From Planctomycetaceae bacterium (GTDB lineage: Bacteria; Planctomycetota; Planctomycetia; Pirellulales; Thermoguttaceae): a stretch of 26,163 bases of DNA. Both the position numbers and the translations under genes were made by a program. The DNA is taken from positions 1 through 26,163 of the forward strand of contig JAIRYX010000114.1 of NCBI GenBank assembly GCA_031267635.1. The letters are read 5' to 3'. Of this stretch, positions 1 to 8,894 are shown piece by piece; position 1 is the first letter of the stretch, and every line of letters starts with the position of its first letter. The notes below the pieces were generated by a model. That model saw only the letters and a list, made by a program, of their open reading frames with translations, had not been told where the DNA came from and did not search any database.

Positions 1-10
1 GCGGACTGAA

Positions 11-40
11 TTGAGACGCGGCGTAACATGAGAGTATAAT
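11..40 (+). promoter_or_regulatory. Candidate sigma-70-type promoter of cysE
   Basis: TTGAGA at 11-16 and a perfect TATAAT at 35-40 are separated by 18 bp, which fits a housekeeping promoter. The predicted start near 47 would leave an untranslated leader of about 95 nt before the cysE ATG at 142. This is a consensus match by eye only. Confidence 0.5.
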
Positions 41-141
41 ATTCACCGCCGGTCTAGGAAGTATTCGCTTTTCGTGATAAAATAAAAGGCGGTTGTGTTG
101 TTTTCATTTTTCCCATTCGACTTCTTTCTCTTAATTTTTTT

Positions 142-1092
142 ATGGCAACAGACATTCGTCTTAAAGAATTGCTTCCCGAATTGACCGAGCGGATTATCGC
201 AACGTATTCCGAATTAAAAGGAATACAGCATCTTGACCTTTGCCCGCTTCCCAGCTACGACGCGGTTACGGACGCAATTCAGGATTTGAAAGAAATTTTG
301 TTTCCGGGCTACCGCCGATTGACGCGGCTGCACCGTTCTAATGTGACTTATCATGTCGGCGAGCTGATTGACAAATTGCATAGCCAGTTGTCCGTTCAAA
401 TTGAACGCGCGTTTTGTCACAGCGCGGAAGAGTCCGAAATCTGTTCGCCTGAACAAAAATTCAATTTCGAGCTTTTGGGGCAGCAAAAATCGTATGCGTT
501 TCTCGAACAACTTCCCGCAATCCGCGAAATGCTTGCGTTGGATGTGGAAGCGGCTTTCGTGGGCGATCCGGCGTGCCGGACGTATGACGAAGTGATTTTC
601 TGCTATCCCGGACTGGAGGCGGTAACAATTTATCGGCTGGCAAACTCGCTGCATCGGCTTGAAGTGCCGTTTATTCCGCGTATGATGACCGAGTACGCCC
701 ACGCGAGAACGGGAATCGACATCCATCCCGGCGCGACGATTGGAAAATACTTTTTCATCGATCACGGAACCGGCGTTGTTATCGGCGAAACGTGTGCAAT
801 CGGCGATTGGGTCAAATTGTATCAAGGCGTAACGCTCGGCGCGCTCAGTTTCGCCAAAGATAGCGACGGGAATTTAGTGCGAGGAATGAAACGGCATCCG
901 ACCATTGAAAACAATGTCGTTATTTATGCCAACGCGACAGTTCTTGGCGGCAACACGGTCATCGGCAAAGGATCGGTTGTCGGCTCGAATGTTTGGCTGA
1001 CGGGCAGTATTCTTCCCGGAACAACGGTGGTCTTGGAGCGTCCCAGCTTGCGAATCCGTAATGATTCGTTCATTCAGGATTTCAGTATTTGA
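142..1092 (+). CDS. cysE: Serine O-acetyltransferase
   Basis: Transfers an acetyl group from acetyl-CoA to L-serine, giving O-acetylserine, the first step of cysteine synthesis in the cytoplasm. The 316-residue product has a helical N-terminal half (about 1-180) and a left-handed beta-helix of hexapeptide repeats (about 190-295). Family hallmarks are visible: GIDIHPGA (191-198, catalytic Asp/His region), DHGTGVVIGET (207-217, catalytic His208), and VTLG in the coil. The length fits the longer serine acetyltransferases with an extended N-terminus. The ATG at 142 is the first in frame; no clear Shine-Dalgarno sequence precedes it, but a good promoter lies at 11-40. The next gene is 370 bp away behind a terminator, so cysE appears monocistronic. 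Family assignment is firm; the symbol cysE rather than another SAT name is conventional. Confidence 0.93.
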   Translation: MATDIRLKELLPELTERIIATYSELKGIQHLDLCPLPSYDAVTDAIQDLKEILFPGYRRLTRLHRSNVTYHVGELIDKLHSQLSVQIERAFCHSAEESEICSPEQKFNFELLGQQKSYAFLEQLPAIREMLALDVEAAFVGDPACRTYDEVIFCYPGLEAVTIYRLANSLHRLEVPFIPRMMTEYAHARTGIDIHPGATIGKYFFIDHGTGVVIGETCAIGDWVKLYQGVTLGALSFAKDSDGNLVRGMKRHPTIENNVVIYANATVLGGNTVIGKGSVVGSNVWLTGSILPGTTVVLERPSLRIRNDSFIQDFSI

Positions 1093-1400
1093 CAACGTGG
1101 AACAACTCGCAAGGACAACTGGGGGTTCTTGTAACCCGCCGCGATCCAAAGGAATTTTTCTGTTTTTCCTCTCTTGACAGACCGATAAAATAAATTACCA
1201 TGAAAAGAAAATGATATTGTGTGTCTGATACGTTAGGTACTTCAAACGAAACTCAAATGTTAACGATTTCCTCGCTCAACTTTTATTTTGGCTTTTATCG
1301 GTTTTATTGGCAGTTGCCCAGTAACGCTCCGGTAATGCTATGTTGACACAGGAAATTAAGGCGCAAACCTTAAAATAACGTCCGAAAACATAATCTGAAA
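1093..1400 (+). other. Intergenic leader region before the DAHP synthase gene
   Basis: No gene is evident in this 308-bp stretch. It holds a small stem-loop, TTAAGG (1356-1361) and CCTTAA (1368-1373) around a CGCAAA loop, 27 bp before a strong intrinsic terminator (1401-1432). A TTGACA box at 1343-1348 has no well-spaced -10 (TAAAAT at 1371 is 22 bp away). The arrangement suggests either a leader that controls read-through into the DAHP synthase gene or a small RNA; this is inference from layout. Confidence 0.3.
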
Positions 1401-1432
1401 GCCGCGAGCAAATATGCTTGCGGCTTTTTTTT
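1401..1432 (+). terminator. Strong intrinsic terminator upstream of the DAHP synthase gene
   Basis: A 10-bp stem pairs GCCGCGAGCA (1401-1410) with TGCTTGCGGC (1415-1424), with one G-U pair and an AATA loop, followed by eight T residues (1425-1432). It ends only 30 bp before the ATG at 1463, so it either ends an upstream transcript or attenuates transcription into the downstream gene. Confidence 0.8.
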
Positions 1433-1462
1433 GTCCTCATTGCCCATATAGAAAGAGAAATC

Positions 1463-2248
1463 ATGGACTTGGAACCACTTGCCTTGCCCGAAAAAGAGAC
1501 TCCTATTATTATTGCCGGTCCGTGTAGTGCGGAAACGGAAGAACAAGTTTTGCAGACGGCTTGCGAAATTGCCGCGTCCGGCGTGAAATTGTTCCGCGCC
1601 GGCATCTGGAAGCCGCGAACGAAGCCGGGGAATTTTGAAGGAGTCGGCGCAATAGGTTTAGCATGGTTGAAGCGCGTTCAAAAAGAAACAGGTATGGCGG
1701 TTGCGATAGAAGTGGCGACGAAAACGCATGTGACCGAAGCGTTGGCGGCGGGCATGGACATACTTTGGATTGGGGCAAGAACGACCGTCAATCCGTTTGC
1801 GGTTCAGGAAATCGCCGATTCGTTGCAAGGAACGGACATTCCGGTTCTTGTTAAAAATCCGGTGAATCCTGATCTTGAGCTTTGGATTGGCGCAATTCAA
1901 CGACTGCATCGTGCGGGCGTGCGGCAAATCGGAGCGGTGCATCGCGGATTTTGTTCGCACGAAAAATCCGCGTACCGAAACATTCCGCTTTGGCATATTC
2001 CTCTGGAACTACGTCGGCAAATTCCGAACTTGCCGATTTTTTGCGACCCCAGTCATATCGGCGGTCAGCGAAATCTTATTGCGCCGCTGGCGCAGCAGGC
2101 GATTGATTTCCACTTTGACGGCTTGTTGATTGAAACGCATTATCAACCGGAAACCGCGTGGAGCGACGCTTCGCAACAAATCACGCCGGAATCACTGTGC
2201 CGCTTGATACGGCAACTTGAGGTTCAGAATCGGGAAATAAAAGCATGA
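1463..2248 (+). CDS. aroF: 3-deoxy-7-phosphoheptulonate synthase (DAHP synthase), catalytic domain only
   Basis: Condenses phosphoenolpyruvate and erythrose 4-phosphate to DAHP, the entry step of the shikimate pathway. The 261-residue barrel shows the family motifs: AGPCSAE near residue 18, RAGIWKPRTKPGNFEG near 44, KNPVNPD near 130, CDPSHIGG near 190, and ETH near 223. The protein matches the type I-beta / KDO8P-synthase-like group. It has neither an N-terminal ferredoxin-like/ACT regulatory domain nor the C-terminal chorismate mutase domain seen in Bacteroidetes relatives, so it looks like an enzyme without feedback control by a fused domain. I chose the ATG at 1463, preceded by GAAAGAGAAA; an upstream in-frame start at 1418 lies inside the terminator hairpin and is unlikely. 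KDO8P synthase is less likely because of the CSAE and WKPRT motifs. Confidence 0.88.
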   Translation: MDLEPLALPEKETPIIIAGPCSAETEEQVLQTACEIAASGVKLFRAGIWKPRTKPGNFEGVGAIGLAWLKRVQKETGMAVAIEVATKTHVTEALAAGMDILWIGARTTVNPFAVQEIADSLQGTDIPVLVKNPVNPDLELWIGAIQRLHRAGVRQIGAVHRGFCSHEKSAYRNIPLWHIPLELRRQIPNLPIFCDPSHIGGQRNLIAPLAQQAIDFHFDGLLIETHYQPETAWSDASQQITPESLCRLIRQLEVQNREIKA

Positions 2249-2339
2249 ACGACGCTTAATAAGCGGCGAGCGCCGGAAAGAGATTCCCAATCCTTCGAGC
2301 CGCTCAAGTTTCAATGATCCCCGGAGTCATACGAATTTC

Positions 2340-3401
2340 TCACGCTTTGGTTTTAAGCTGATAAACATACGCCAAAATTTCCGCGACGGCGGCGAAATGT
2401 TCAGCGGGAATTTGTTGGTTGATTTCTACGTAGCGGAATAACGCTTGCGCGAGCGGCTTGCGTTCGAGAATCGGAATACCGTGTTCAAGTGCGATTTGAC
2501 GGATGCGTTTCGCAATGACGCCCGCGCCTTTTGCTACGACAATCGGAGCCGCCATTGTGTCGGCGTCGTATTTGAGAGCGACTGCCAGATGTGTCGGGTT
2601 GGTCACCACAACATCCGCTTGCGGAACGGCTTGCGACATTCGATTCTGCGCCATTTCCCGCTGAATCTGCCGCCGTTTGCTGACTAGTTGCGGATCGCCC
2701 ATCATCTCTTTGATTTCCTCGCGCATCTCCTGTGCCGTCATGCGAAGGTCTTGCTCGTATTTCCATTTTTGATAAGCGTAATCCAAAACCGCCAAGATCA
2801 CAAGACACACCGCAACTTTCAGCGACACGGACAACAACAATTGCAAGATATAGACCGTGATTTCATTTTCGGGATTGTCGATAAGATTGAGAATCGTTAT
2901 CAATTCGTTTTTCAACGCAAAATAGGCGACCGCCGCACAAATCGCAATTTTGATTAACCCAAAGACAAGACGCATCAAACTTTGCAGCGAAAACATCCGC
3001 GAAAAACCTTGAATCGGATTGATTTTCTGGAAATCAAGCGTTAATTTATTCGGAAGGAACAGCCAACCGACTTGCATGTAATTAACGGCGATTGCCGCAG
3101 CAACTAAAAGCAGCATAAAAATTCCGACAGGAATAAGAATCAAAAATGTTGCGTGAAAAAGATGCGGAACGACCATATCGAAGTCGGCTTCGAGCCACGC
3201 TTCCTCGCCGAGCGTCTGACGGGCGTAACCGACCAGCACATCGACGATTTGTTGACCAGTCGTTATCAGCAAAACAATCGACACAAGCAACACAACCGAA
3301 GACGCAAGGTCTTGGCTTCGTGCCACTTGTCCTTCCTCGCGCGCTTTACTCCGCCGCCGCTCGGTTGGTTCATGTTGTTTGTCGCCGCTTTGTTCCGCCA
3401 T
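2340..3401 (-). CDS. flhB: Flagellar biosynthesis protein FlhB
   Basis: Membrane component of the flagellar type III export gate that switches substrate specificity from rod/hook to filament proteins. The 353-residue product begins with the typical basic PTERRRSKAREEGQVARS segment, has four hydrophobic spans (about 34-56, 86-107, 145-165, 186-208), and a cytoplasmic domain with the self-cleaving NPTH motif at 268-271, followed by LAVALKYD. Length and layout are normal for FlhB. The conserved start plus the good match of the N-terminus to the family supports the ATG at 3401. No other flagellar gene is in the window, so it is separated from the usual fli/flh cluster. A YscU/SctU injectisome homologue would have the same motif; the N-terminal segment favours FlhB. 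Confidence 0.93.
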   Translation of the reverse strand: MAEQSGDKQHEPTERRRSKAREEGQVARSQDLASSVVLLVSIVLLITTGQQIVDVLVGYARQTLGEEAWLEADFDMVVPHLFHATFLILIPVGIFMLLLVAAAIAVNYMQVGWLFLPNKLTLDFQKINPIQGFSRMFSLQSLMRLVFGLIKIAICAAVAYFALKNELITILNLIDNPENEITVYILQLLLSVSLKVAVCLVILAVLDYAYQKWKYEQDLRMTAQEMREEIKEMMGDPQLVSKRRQIQREMAQNRMSQAVPQADVVVTNPTHLAVALKYDADTMAAPIVVAKGAGVIAKRIRQIALEHGIPILERKPLAQALFRYVEINQQIPAEHFAAVAEILAYVYQLKTKA

Positions 3402-3552
3402 TGAAGCTACAGGGTTCAGACGTCAGCGTTGGATGCTTCCCTAATGCTGCACTACGTTGTCATGAGCAATCTCTAAAAATTTCCCCAAGGTGCAATATTG
3501 TATGAGTTTTTTCCGTCCTATACAATAGAGAATTAAGTGAAGGGATGGAGGC

Positions 3553-3741
3553 ATGATTTTTCGGGTGTTAGAGATTGCAGAGACGGCGGATTCTCCCAGA
3601 CATTGCCCTAATTCATTGGAAACAACGGACTTGCGGGATGAATTGAAATTCTTGAGAATCGATGCTTCGTTGTTAATGATTTCATCTCTCCCAAAAGTTC
3701 CGACTCTTCCGGTTGTCCTTTTGAAATATGAGGCAGATTAA
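3553..3741 (+). CDS. Small doubtful ORF in the flhB-AsmA intergenic region
   Basis: A 62-codon ORF starting with ATG, with AAGGGA seven bases upstream and TATACAAT at 3520-3527 as a possible -10. The product has no recognisable motif, signal or membrane span. It is the only plausible gene in 3402-3935; the rest of this 534-bp interval (3402-3552 and 3742-3935) shows no gene. It may be spurious. Confidence 0.2.
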   Translation: MIFRVLEIAETADSPRHCPNSLETTDLRDELKFLRIDASLLMISSLPKVPTLPVVLLKYEAD

Positions 3742-3935
3742 ACAGATTTGATATTTTAGGTAGGGTTTTCAATAAATAGGTCGCGGTTTGTTGTTTTCTT
3801 ACGCCGCAGGTGCAAGTCGGAAAGTCGGCGATTGGCGTTGGACGTTCTATGAATCATCCTGTTTCGGGCGAAATTGAGACTCTGCGTAACGTGAGTTGTC
3901 CGTCCTGCTCACTCTTATCCGCCGCTTGCCGGCTT

Positions 3936-6900
3936 TTATTTCAAAGGAATCGCGTTTTTCAGAAAGTCACGTACCGGCCGTTTGGGTTGTTGCGAGTCTT
4001 GTTGGGAGTTCAGCATGGATCGGACGTTAGACAACGCTTGATTATGAACCGATAAGTCGCCGCCTTTCAGCGTTCCTTCAACAGTCAGCATCGGAGATAT
4101 TGGATCCATAGACGTATTAAACATACTCCCAAACAGGGACGCTCGCGATTTATTGCCACCAAGCCGCGTGCCAAGGCGAAGCGTTACCGCCGTCGTCTCT
4201 AAATTCATTTCCCCGGAACCGCTCAAGCCGAACAGACTGCCGTCCATTTTGACGTCGGAAAGCGTAACGTCGTTTCCATGGACAGAAAACGCAATGTCGC
4301 TGGAGTTTATCATACTCTGCTCGTCATCCGGGCTGCGCACCCGGAGAAGTTTCATAATATTCTGCATCGTCGGCAATTTATAAATGTCTGCTTCACGCAA
4401 CGAAAGGTTGCCCTCCCCTTTGATCGACTCGCGACTCTTTCCTCCCTCCAGCATGACCCGCCCCGAAAGCTTGCCCCGAAACGGATTGTCGGCAAACGTT
4501 TCCTGCGTCATCGTTTCCAGATTGACGTTATCCAATTGCGATTGCAGCCGGTAGGAAACTCCCTGTTGCAGAAAGATATACCCGCTCAAGAGAATGTTTC
4601 CGCCGTAGAGCTGCGCGGTGATTCGCCGTTCCGTAACTCTATCCGGCGAAAACATAAGCGACAGCAAAAGCGGTTCCTGAACGGCAGGGGATGTGAAATT
4701 CTCCGTCATATCTTGTACCGTCGCGCTTTGCGCAAACGCTGCTTGAACGACGTCCGTCTTGTTTGCCGCCGGAACGCTTAAACCGACGGGCTGATGCGGA
4801 TAACGCCGATCCGGAATGAGATAAGCCAACGATCCGTGTCCCAACGTAATACGATTATCATTAAACGAGAAGGGACCGCGAAGATTCGTTAATTGATAAT
4901 CGCCGTAATTCACCGAGTCCAGCTCCAGCTCGCCACATAAGGTGTTTTGCGTCCCATCGTTTTTGCCAATCAGGTTGATTTTGCCGCAGATATTTGTCAA
5001 TGCCACTCCGAAATTCGCGCTATTCTGATGGCAAACGACCCCCAGATTCCAATAAGAGCAGAGCGGCGAATCTGCCGGATCTGCCGCCGCTTCTTTCTGG
5101 AAACACAGCGAGCCACGAAGGGTTATCGGATCGGTCAGTTGCATTTGCGTAACGAACGTCTGCAAGTCCGGCGGCAACGCGCGGATGAGTTCGGCGTCAT
5201 GCTCCACTCGGTCGGCGAGAATATTGTCAAGCGACATCACCCAACTGCCGTCCGGACGAAAGAAGCAGTCAATATCCGCGCAAAGCGAAGAGTTTCCTTT
5301 GCGTCCGCGAAAATTCCGTACCTCAACGTTGCCATTCCGGTATTGCACACGACACGTTACTTTTTCCAACGGAAACGGAAAAACCGCCGGCTTGATGGTT
5401 GTCACTTTCGGATTCGTTTCCGCGTCGAACTCGATGTTTAACTGCTCCGACGCAATCAGATATTGAATCTTCAGAGCAACGTCCACCTCGCCCGCCATGT
5501 TGAGGTTGGAGATTAGCTCCCGTTGACTTTTGTTCTCAAAGGCAGACGTCAATTCCTTATTCAGTTCCAAAGCGCGAACGGAGACGTCCAGAGCCAAGCA
5601 ACCGCTTTCCCCATCAGGAACAAGGAGTCCGTTTCCCATCAGAATCGCCGCGTTATTTTCCGCCCGCAGGTTCTGGAACGTCCAATTCCCGTTTTGCATG
5701 GAAAAAATGCCGCAAATATTCTTCAGTTGCAACGGAAATTTCTCGTAACGCATAGAACAATTTCGCGGAGCAAGTTGTAACGTATATACAATCGGCTGCC
5801 GCTCTCCCGGAAAGACAATATCGAGTTTCGCGTCGAAGTTTCCGTCGGCATGAAGCGAATTCACGATCTTCCTTTGTTCATGCGTCATTGCCGCCAGGAG
5901 TTTCTCGTTGATCGGAATGTTTTCTCCTGTGATTTCAAGCCGTCCAATCGGCGCGGATGGGATTTGCAACATCTCTCCCCGAAGATGAATTTTCTGCGTA
6001 GCGGATGCTAGTTGCAGCGTCAGCGTTTCCCGCATTGTCCGCTGTCCATTTTCCGCGACCGTTTCCTTCGGCTCGACGACAATCGTGCCGTCCAGATAAT
6101 CCAGCAAGTACGGAAACTTCGCGTGAGTGACCGCAAAATGAGACAGCTTGCACGACGCATTGTTCATCGCCCATCGTGTTCCGTCAAACGTAACAACCGC
6201 ATCAAGCGATGCCACTCCTTCCGTTTCCAAATCGTTTGCCGCAGGATGAAATTTGTCGGGCAAATACGGCATGAGCGTCGGAAGGAACTTTTTATCGAAT
6301 CGAAAGTCGGTCACTTGGATTCCCAGTTTCGCCAGACGAAGCGGCGCGAAGCCGCTCTGCTGCCACTGACCTTGCAGACGAGATTCCCCGCTGACCGCCG
6401 ATAAATCCGTAATCGAAAGCGAGTCGTGCGTGGCGTCGAATCGCAAGTGAACGTCCGAAATCGCGTGACGTATCACGGCTAACGGGAAAAGAATGTTCCC
6501 GTCGTAAACTTCTCCCCGAACGTGAAACGCAGTTTGAAACGCGAGCGCGGCGTATTTTTGTTTGTCATATTCCGCTTGAAATTCAAAATTCGCCTTTGCC
6601 TGTAATGCCTCCGGCGTTTTCCCCGATAGCGCGAGCTTCGGGAAATAAGACAGGTACTCTTGATCGATCAAAAACTGCGTTGCGTGTCCGGTCAAGGAAA
6701 GATTTTTCGTTTTCGGGACGAACTTTGCCTCAAACGCCATCTCTTTGACTTTTGCATGAGACAATTTCCCTGTGATAAGCCAGTAATTTTCGCTGGAATC
6801 AGACGGCGTCGCTTGGAAGTTCCATCCCGCAAACAGCAACGGCGTATTTTCCGGCTTACGCATATCCGAAAAGATAATATCGCTATCCAAAATCTCCACC

Positions 6901-7433
6901 GGACAAGACGCTTTTCCTGAAGAATGAAAATTGCTGATCTTGTCTAAAGCAAATAATTGTCCTGTTTTGTCAAGAGTCAAATTGAAAACGGCTTTACGCA
7001 AAATGATTTTTTCCAGCTTGATATGTTCGCGAAGAAGCGTTTGCAAATCAACCTGACAAGCGATAAACGCTTCTTGAATTTCAACGACAGTTTGCTTATT
7101 TCCAAATTCATCCGGCGCAGCAATACGTATCCCGCGCAACACGATTCCTTTCGATGAAACAAGTTGCGCAGATTGAACTTCGCAAGACGTCAACGGCAGC
7201 ATTGCGGAAAGTTGATTTTGAACATATCTCCGCAGTTGAGAATCCATGTTTCTATACGCATACACGGCGACAACTACTAAAACCGTAATCCCGATAAAGA
7301 GCAATCCCTTGATATTACGCCAAAGAGTTTGCAAATATGATTTAATAATGAAATCCTTTTCAAATGGAGTGAAGCGATTTTCCTCTTTGATTTTCAACCG
7401 CTTATTATACTCAATCGCGCAATTCGGCGTCAA
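3936..7433 (-). CDS. Large AsmA-like protein with N-terminal membrane anchor
   Basis: A very long protein (up to 1165 residues) with one N-terminal membrane span (about residues 44-61 of the longest reading, rich in Ile/Val/Leu) and a long beta-rich remainder expected outside the inner membrane. The last 250 residues show the AsmA-like C-terminal pattern: a GGKSRESIKGEGNLSL segment, then MDGSLFGLSGSGEMNLET and LTVEGTLKGG. The AsmA/TamB/YhdP superfamily is linked to lipid movement between inner and outer membranes; that role is inferred here. The start is uncertain. The longest reading begins at a TTG (7433) that is itself part of a -35 box, and a TATAAT lies inside the first ten codons. The true start is therefore probably downstream, perhaps an ATT near 7346-7349 behind AAAAGGA, or TTG at 7334. 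No ATG is available before the membrane span. Confidence 0.82.
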   Translation of the reverse strand: MTPNCAIEYNKRLKIKEENRFTPFEKDFIIKSYLQTLWRNIKGLLFIGITVLVVVAVYAYRNMDSQLRRYVQNQLSAMLPLTSCEVQSAQLVSSKGIVLRGIRIAAPDEFGNKQTVVEIQEAFIACQVDLQTLLREHIKLEKIILRKAVFNLTLDKTGQLFALDKISNFHSSGKASCPVEILDSDIIFSDMRKPENTPLLFAGWNFQATPSDSSENYWLITGKLSHAKVKEMAFEAKFVPKTKNLSLTGHATQFLIDQEYLSYFPKLALSGKTPEALQAKANFEFQAEYDKQKYAALAFQTAFHVRGEVYDGNILFPLAVIRHAISDVHLRFDATHDSLSITDLSAVSGESRLQGQWQQSGFAPLRLAKLGIQVTDFRFDKKFLPTLMPYLPDKFHPAANDLETEGVASLDAVVTFDGTRWAMNNASCKLSHFAVTHAKFPYLLDYLDGTIVVEPKETVAENGQRTMRETLTLQLASATQKIHLRGEMLQIPSAPIGRLEITGENIPINEKLLAAMTHEQRKIVNSLHADGNFDAKLDIVFPGERQPIVYTLQLAPRNCSMRYEKFPLQLKNICGIFSMQNGNWTFQNLRAENNAAILMGNGLLVPDGESGCLALDVSVRALELNKELTSAFENKSQRELISNLNMAGEVDVALKIQYLIASEQLNIEFDAETNPKVTTIKPAVFPFPLEKVTCRVQYRNGNVEVRNFRGRKGNSSLCADIDCFFRPDGSWVMSLDNILADRVEHDAELIRALPPDLQTFVTQMQLTDPITLRGSLCFQKEAAADPADSPLCSYWNLGVVCHQNSANFGVALTNICGKINLIGKNDGTQNTLCGELELDSVNYGDYQLTNLRGPFSFNDNRITLGHGSLAYLIPDRRYPHQPVGLSVPAANKTDVVQAAFAQSATVQDMTENFTSPAVQEPLLLSLMFSPDRVTERRITAQLYGGNILLSGYIFLQQGVSYRLQSQLDNVNLETMTQETFADNPFRGKLSGRVMLEGGKSRESIKGEGNLSLREADIYKLPTMQNIMKLLRVRSPDDEQSMINSSDIAFSVHGNDVTLSDVKMDGSLFGLSGSGEMNLETTAVTLRLGTRLGGNKSRASLFGSMFNTSMDPISPMLTVEGTLKGGDLSVHNQALSNVRSMLNSQQDSQQPKRPVRDFLKNAIPLK
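7404..7433 (-). promoter_or_regulatory. Sigma-70-type promoter of the AsmA-like gene
   Basis: On the minus strand TTGACG (7428-7433) and a perfect TATAAT (7404-7409) are 18 bp apart. The predicted transcript start is near 7397, inside the longest possible reading frame, which argues that the first 10-30 codons of that frame are not translated. Confidence 0.6.
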
Positions 7434-7644
7434 GACGGTTTTTTATTACAGCGTATTAGCCCAATTTTACCTGTTTTATGCCAAAATGCAGGAAATTTTC
7501 CATATATTCAAAAGTTCCTATCTTTTCAGTCGAGATACAAGGGAAAACATGACGATTTCCTCATCAATCTGCATAATTTTTCAAGTAATTAAAGAATGTG
7601 TTATCCTTCGATTATGACGACTTATAAATAACAAATTACCAAAG

Positions 7645-8700
7645 ATGTTAAGTCCTTTTTTCACAAACAGCGACACGAAATTTCCATCAGCGAATGAACA
7701 TGATCCCACTTCGCTTCTGAATGAGTTGGAAAGAATTCACGCGGAAATCGAACATGACCTCGCCGCCAGTCCTGTTCCTTTTTCAGCAAAAGCGATTTGT
7801 AATGAACTGTTTGCTGTTCGTGAAAAATATGAACCCCAAAACGATTTTTCCAACGAACTTCCGCCTTACGAACCTGATCGATGGCATAAATTAGATGAGG
7901 CAGAAAGCATAAGCAATATAAACAGCACAGAAAAAACAAAACGTAACAATGGATTAGCAAATGAAGTTTCGGACTTAGTAAGAAAATACCAAAAGCAAAA
8001 AGCCGGTGAAGATTCGTTTTCTCCTGCTCCTGTTTCTTCTCCACCAGAACAGTTTCAGGAACAACCGACGCTGATTCCGATTCATTCCAAGCGTCAATCG
8101 ACCGTCACCTATCATCAGCCACACGCGAAAACAAAACAGATCGTTCGCAATGTTTGCCGCCCAAATAAGCATTCGAGCCAAGACATTTCGAAAAATGACG
8201 TCTTGCCGACGCTTTCTTGGAAATGGTTAAGCCAATACGAAAATGAGGCAACCATGCGGTTCACGTCCAACTTCGGAGCGATTTTGATCCTCATCGGCTG
8301 GGGCGGAGCGGTATGCGGAATGATTATTTTCCTTCGTGCGTTTTTCACAGCGTCAAAAAGTTGGACGATTTATGGAATTCCGTTTTTTGCGATAGGACTA
8401 TTTTGTTTGGCTTTGGGAATTCTTCTTAATATTTTGAGCAGGAAAATGCGGCAAATCAACGAACTCAAACAAAGATTAACCGCACAACGCATTCATGATA
8501 ATTCCGTAAATAAATCCCAACGCACGCTGAAATCAAAACAAAGAATACAACCTGCCGCAAAAAAGAATCATTCCAAATCAAGCGCCAATCCTATAAAAAA
8601 GGACGACAAACAAACAATTTATCGCCGCTTGTTGGGATTAAAGATAGAAATTGACAATTTGCTTCAACAATGCCGGAAGTTTAATTCCCGCAACGAATGA
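7645..8700 (+). CDS. Unknown protein with two membrane spans
   Basis: I do not recognise a family. The 351-residue product has a hydrophilic, partly acidic N-terminal half (1-205) with a short helical region near 20-40, two adjacent hydrophobic spans (about 210-232 and 241-263) forming a hairpin, and a very basic Lys/Gln/Ser-rich tail (268-351). It is transcribed divergently from the AsmA-like gene across a 211-bp spacer. The last nine codons, including the stop at 8698-8700, lie on the opposite strand of a conserved IS66 transposase segment (8664-8894), so the native C-terminus may have been replaced when that relic arrived. The ATG at 7645 has only a weak AAAG upstream. Expression as a real protein is likely given length and consistent codon use, but its role is unknown. 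Confidence 0.7.
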   Translation: MLSPFFTNSDTKFPSANEHDPTSLLNELERIHAEIEHDLAASPVPFSAKAICNELFAVREKYEPQNDFSNELPPYEPDRWHKLDEAESISNINSTEKTKRNNGLANEVSDLVRKYQKQKAGEDSFSPAPVSSPPEQFQEQPTLIPIHSKRQSTVTYHQPHAKTKQIVRNVCRPNKHSSQDISKNDVLPTLSWKWLSQYENEATMRFTSNFGAILILIGWGGAVCGMIIFLRAFFTASKSWTIYGIPFFAIGLFCLALGILLNILSRKMRQINELKQRLTAQRIHDNSVNKSQRTLKSKQRIQPAAKKNHSKSSANPIKKDDKQTIYRRLLGLKIEIDNLLQQCRKFNSRNE

Positions 8701-8894
8701 TCGCTACATAAAGCGTGAAGGCAGTTTTTATATTTGAAGTAAGACTGCCAACAGTCATGAACCGCCGTGCCGGAAAAATCTTTCAAAACTCCGTTGGCGT
8801 ACCGGTTCAACAAAACAACCGTTGCATCAACACCTTCGCCATATTGCTTGGTCGCCGAAACGTTCGCGGGGAAGTCGTCAACGCTCCGCAACAC
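8664..8894 (-). pseudogene. IS66-family transposase fragment with internal deletion
   Basis: The minus-strand reading gives two pieces of an IS66 transposase joined together. The first, FPANVSATKQYGEGVD followed by VVLLNRY, matches the conserved FP..V.A..QYG....VVYLN.Y region. The second, DFSGTAVHDCWQSYFKY then HALCSDHSLRELNF, matches the catalytic-domain VHD...Y / H.LC..H.LREL region. In intact proteins these are separated by roughly 100 residues, so an internal deletion has fused them. There is a stop a few codons upstream of the GTG at 8894 and another right after the LREL motif. It is non-functional. Recognition is from family knowledge, not from a search. Confidence 0.65.

Noticed and set aside
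214..825. Long minus-strand ORF opposite cysE
   Set aside because: It lies wholly antisense to a gene with unmistakable serine acetyltransferase motifs and has no family features of its own.
1418..1462. Earlier start for the DAHP synthase
   Set aside because: The ATG at 1418 is inside the loop side of an intrinsic terminator; the ATG at 1463 has a purine-rich site and fits the family.
11..3895. Similar short segments at 11-31 and 3874-3895 (TTGAGAC..GCGTAAC.TGAG)
   Set aside because: The match is only about 22 bases with no inverted ends, and the second has no -10; it may be chance.
4278..6404. Plus-strand ORFs opposite the AsmA-like gene
   Set aside because: All are antisense to one continuous 1.1-thousand-residue frame with AsmA features and look like shadows.
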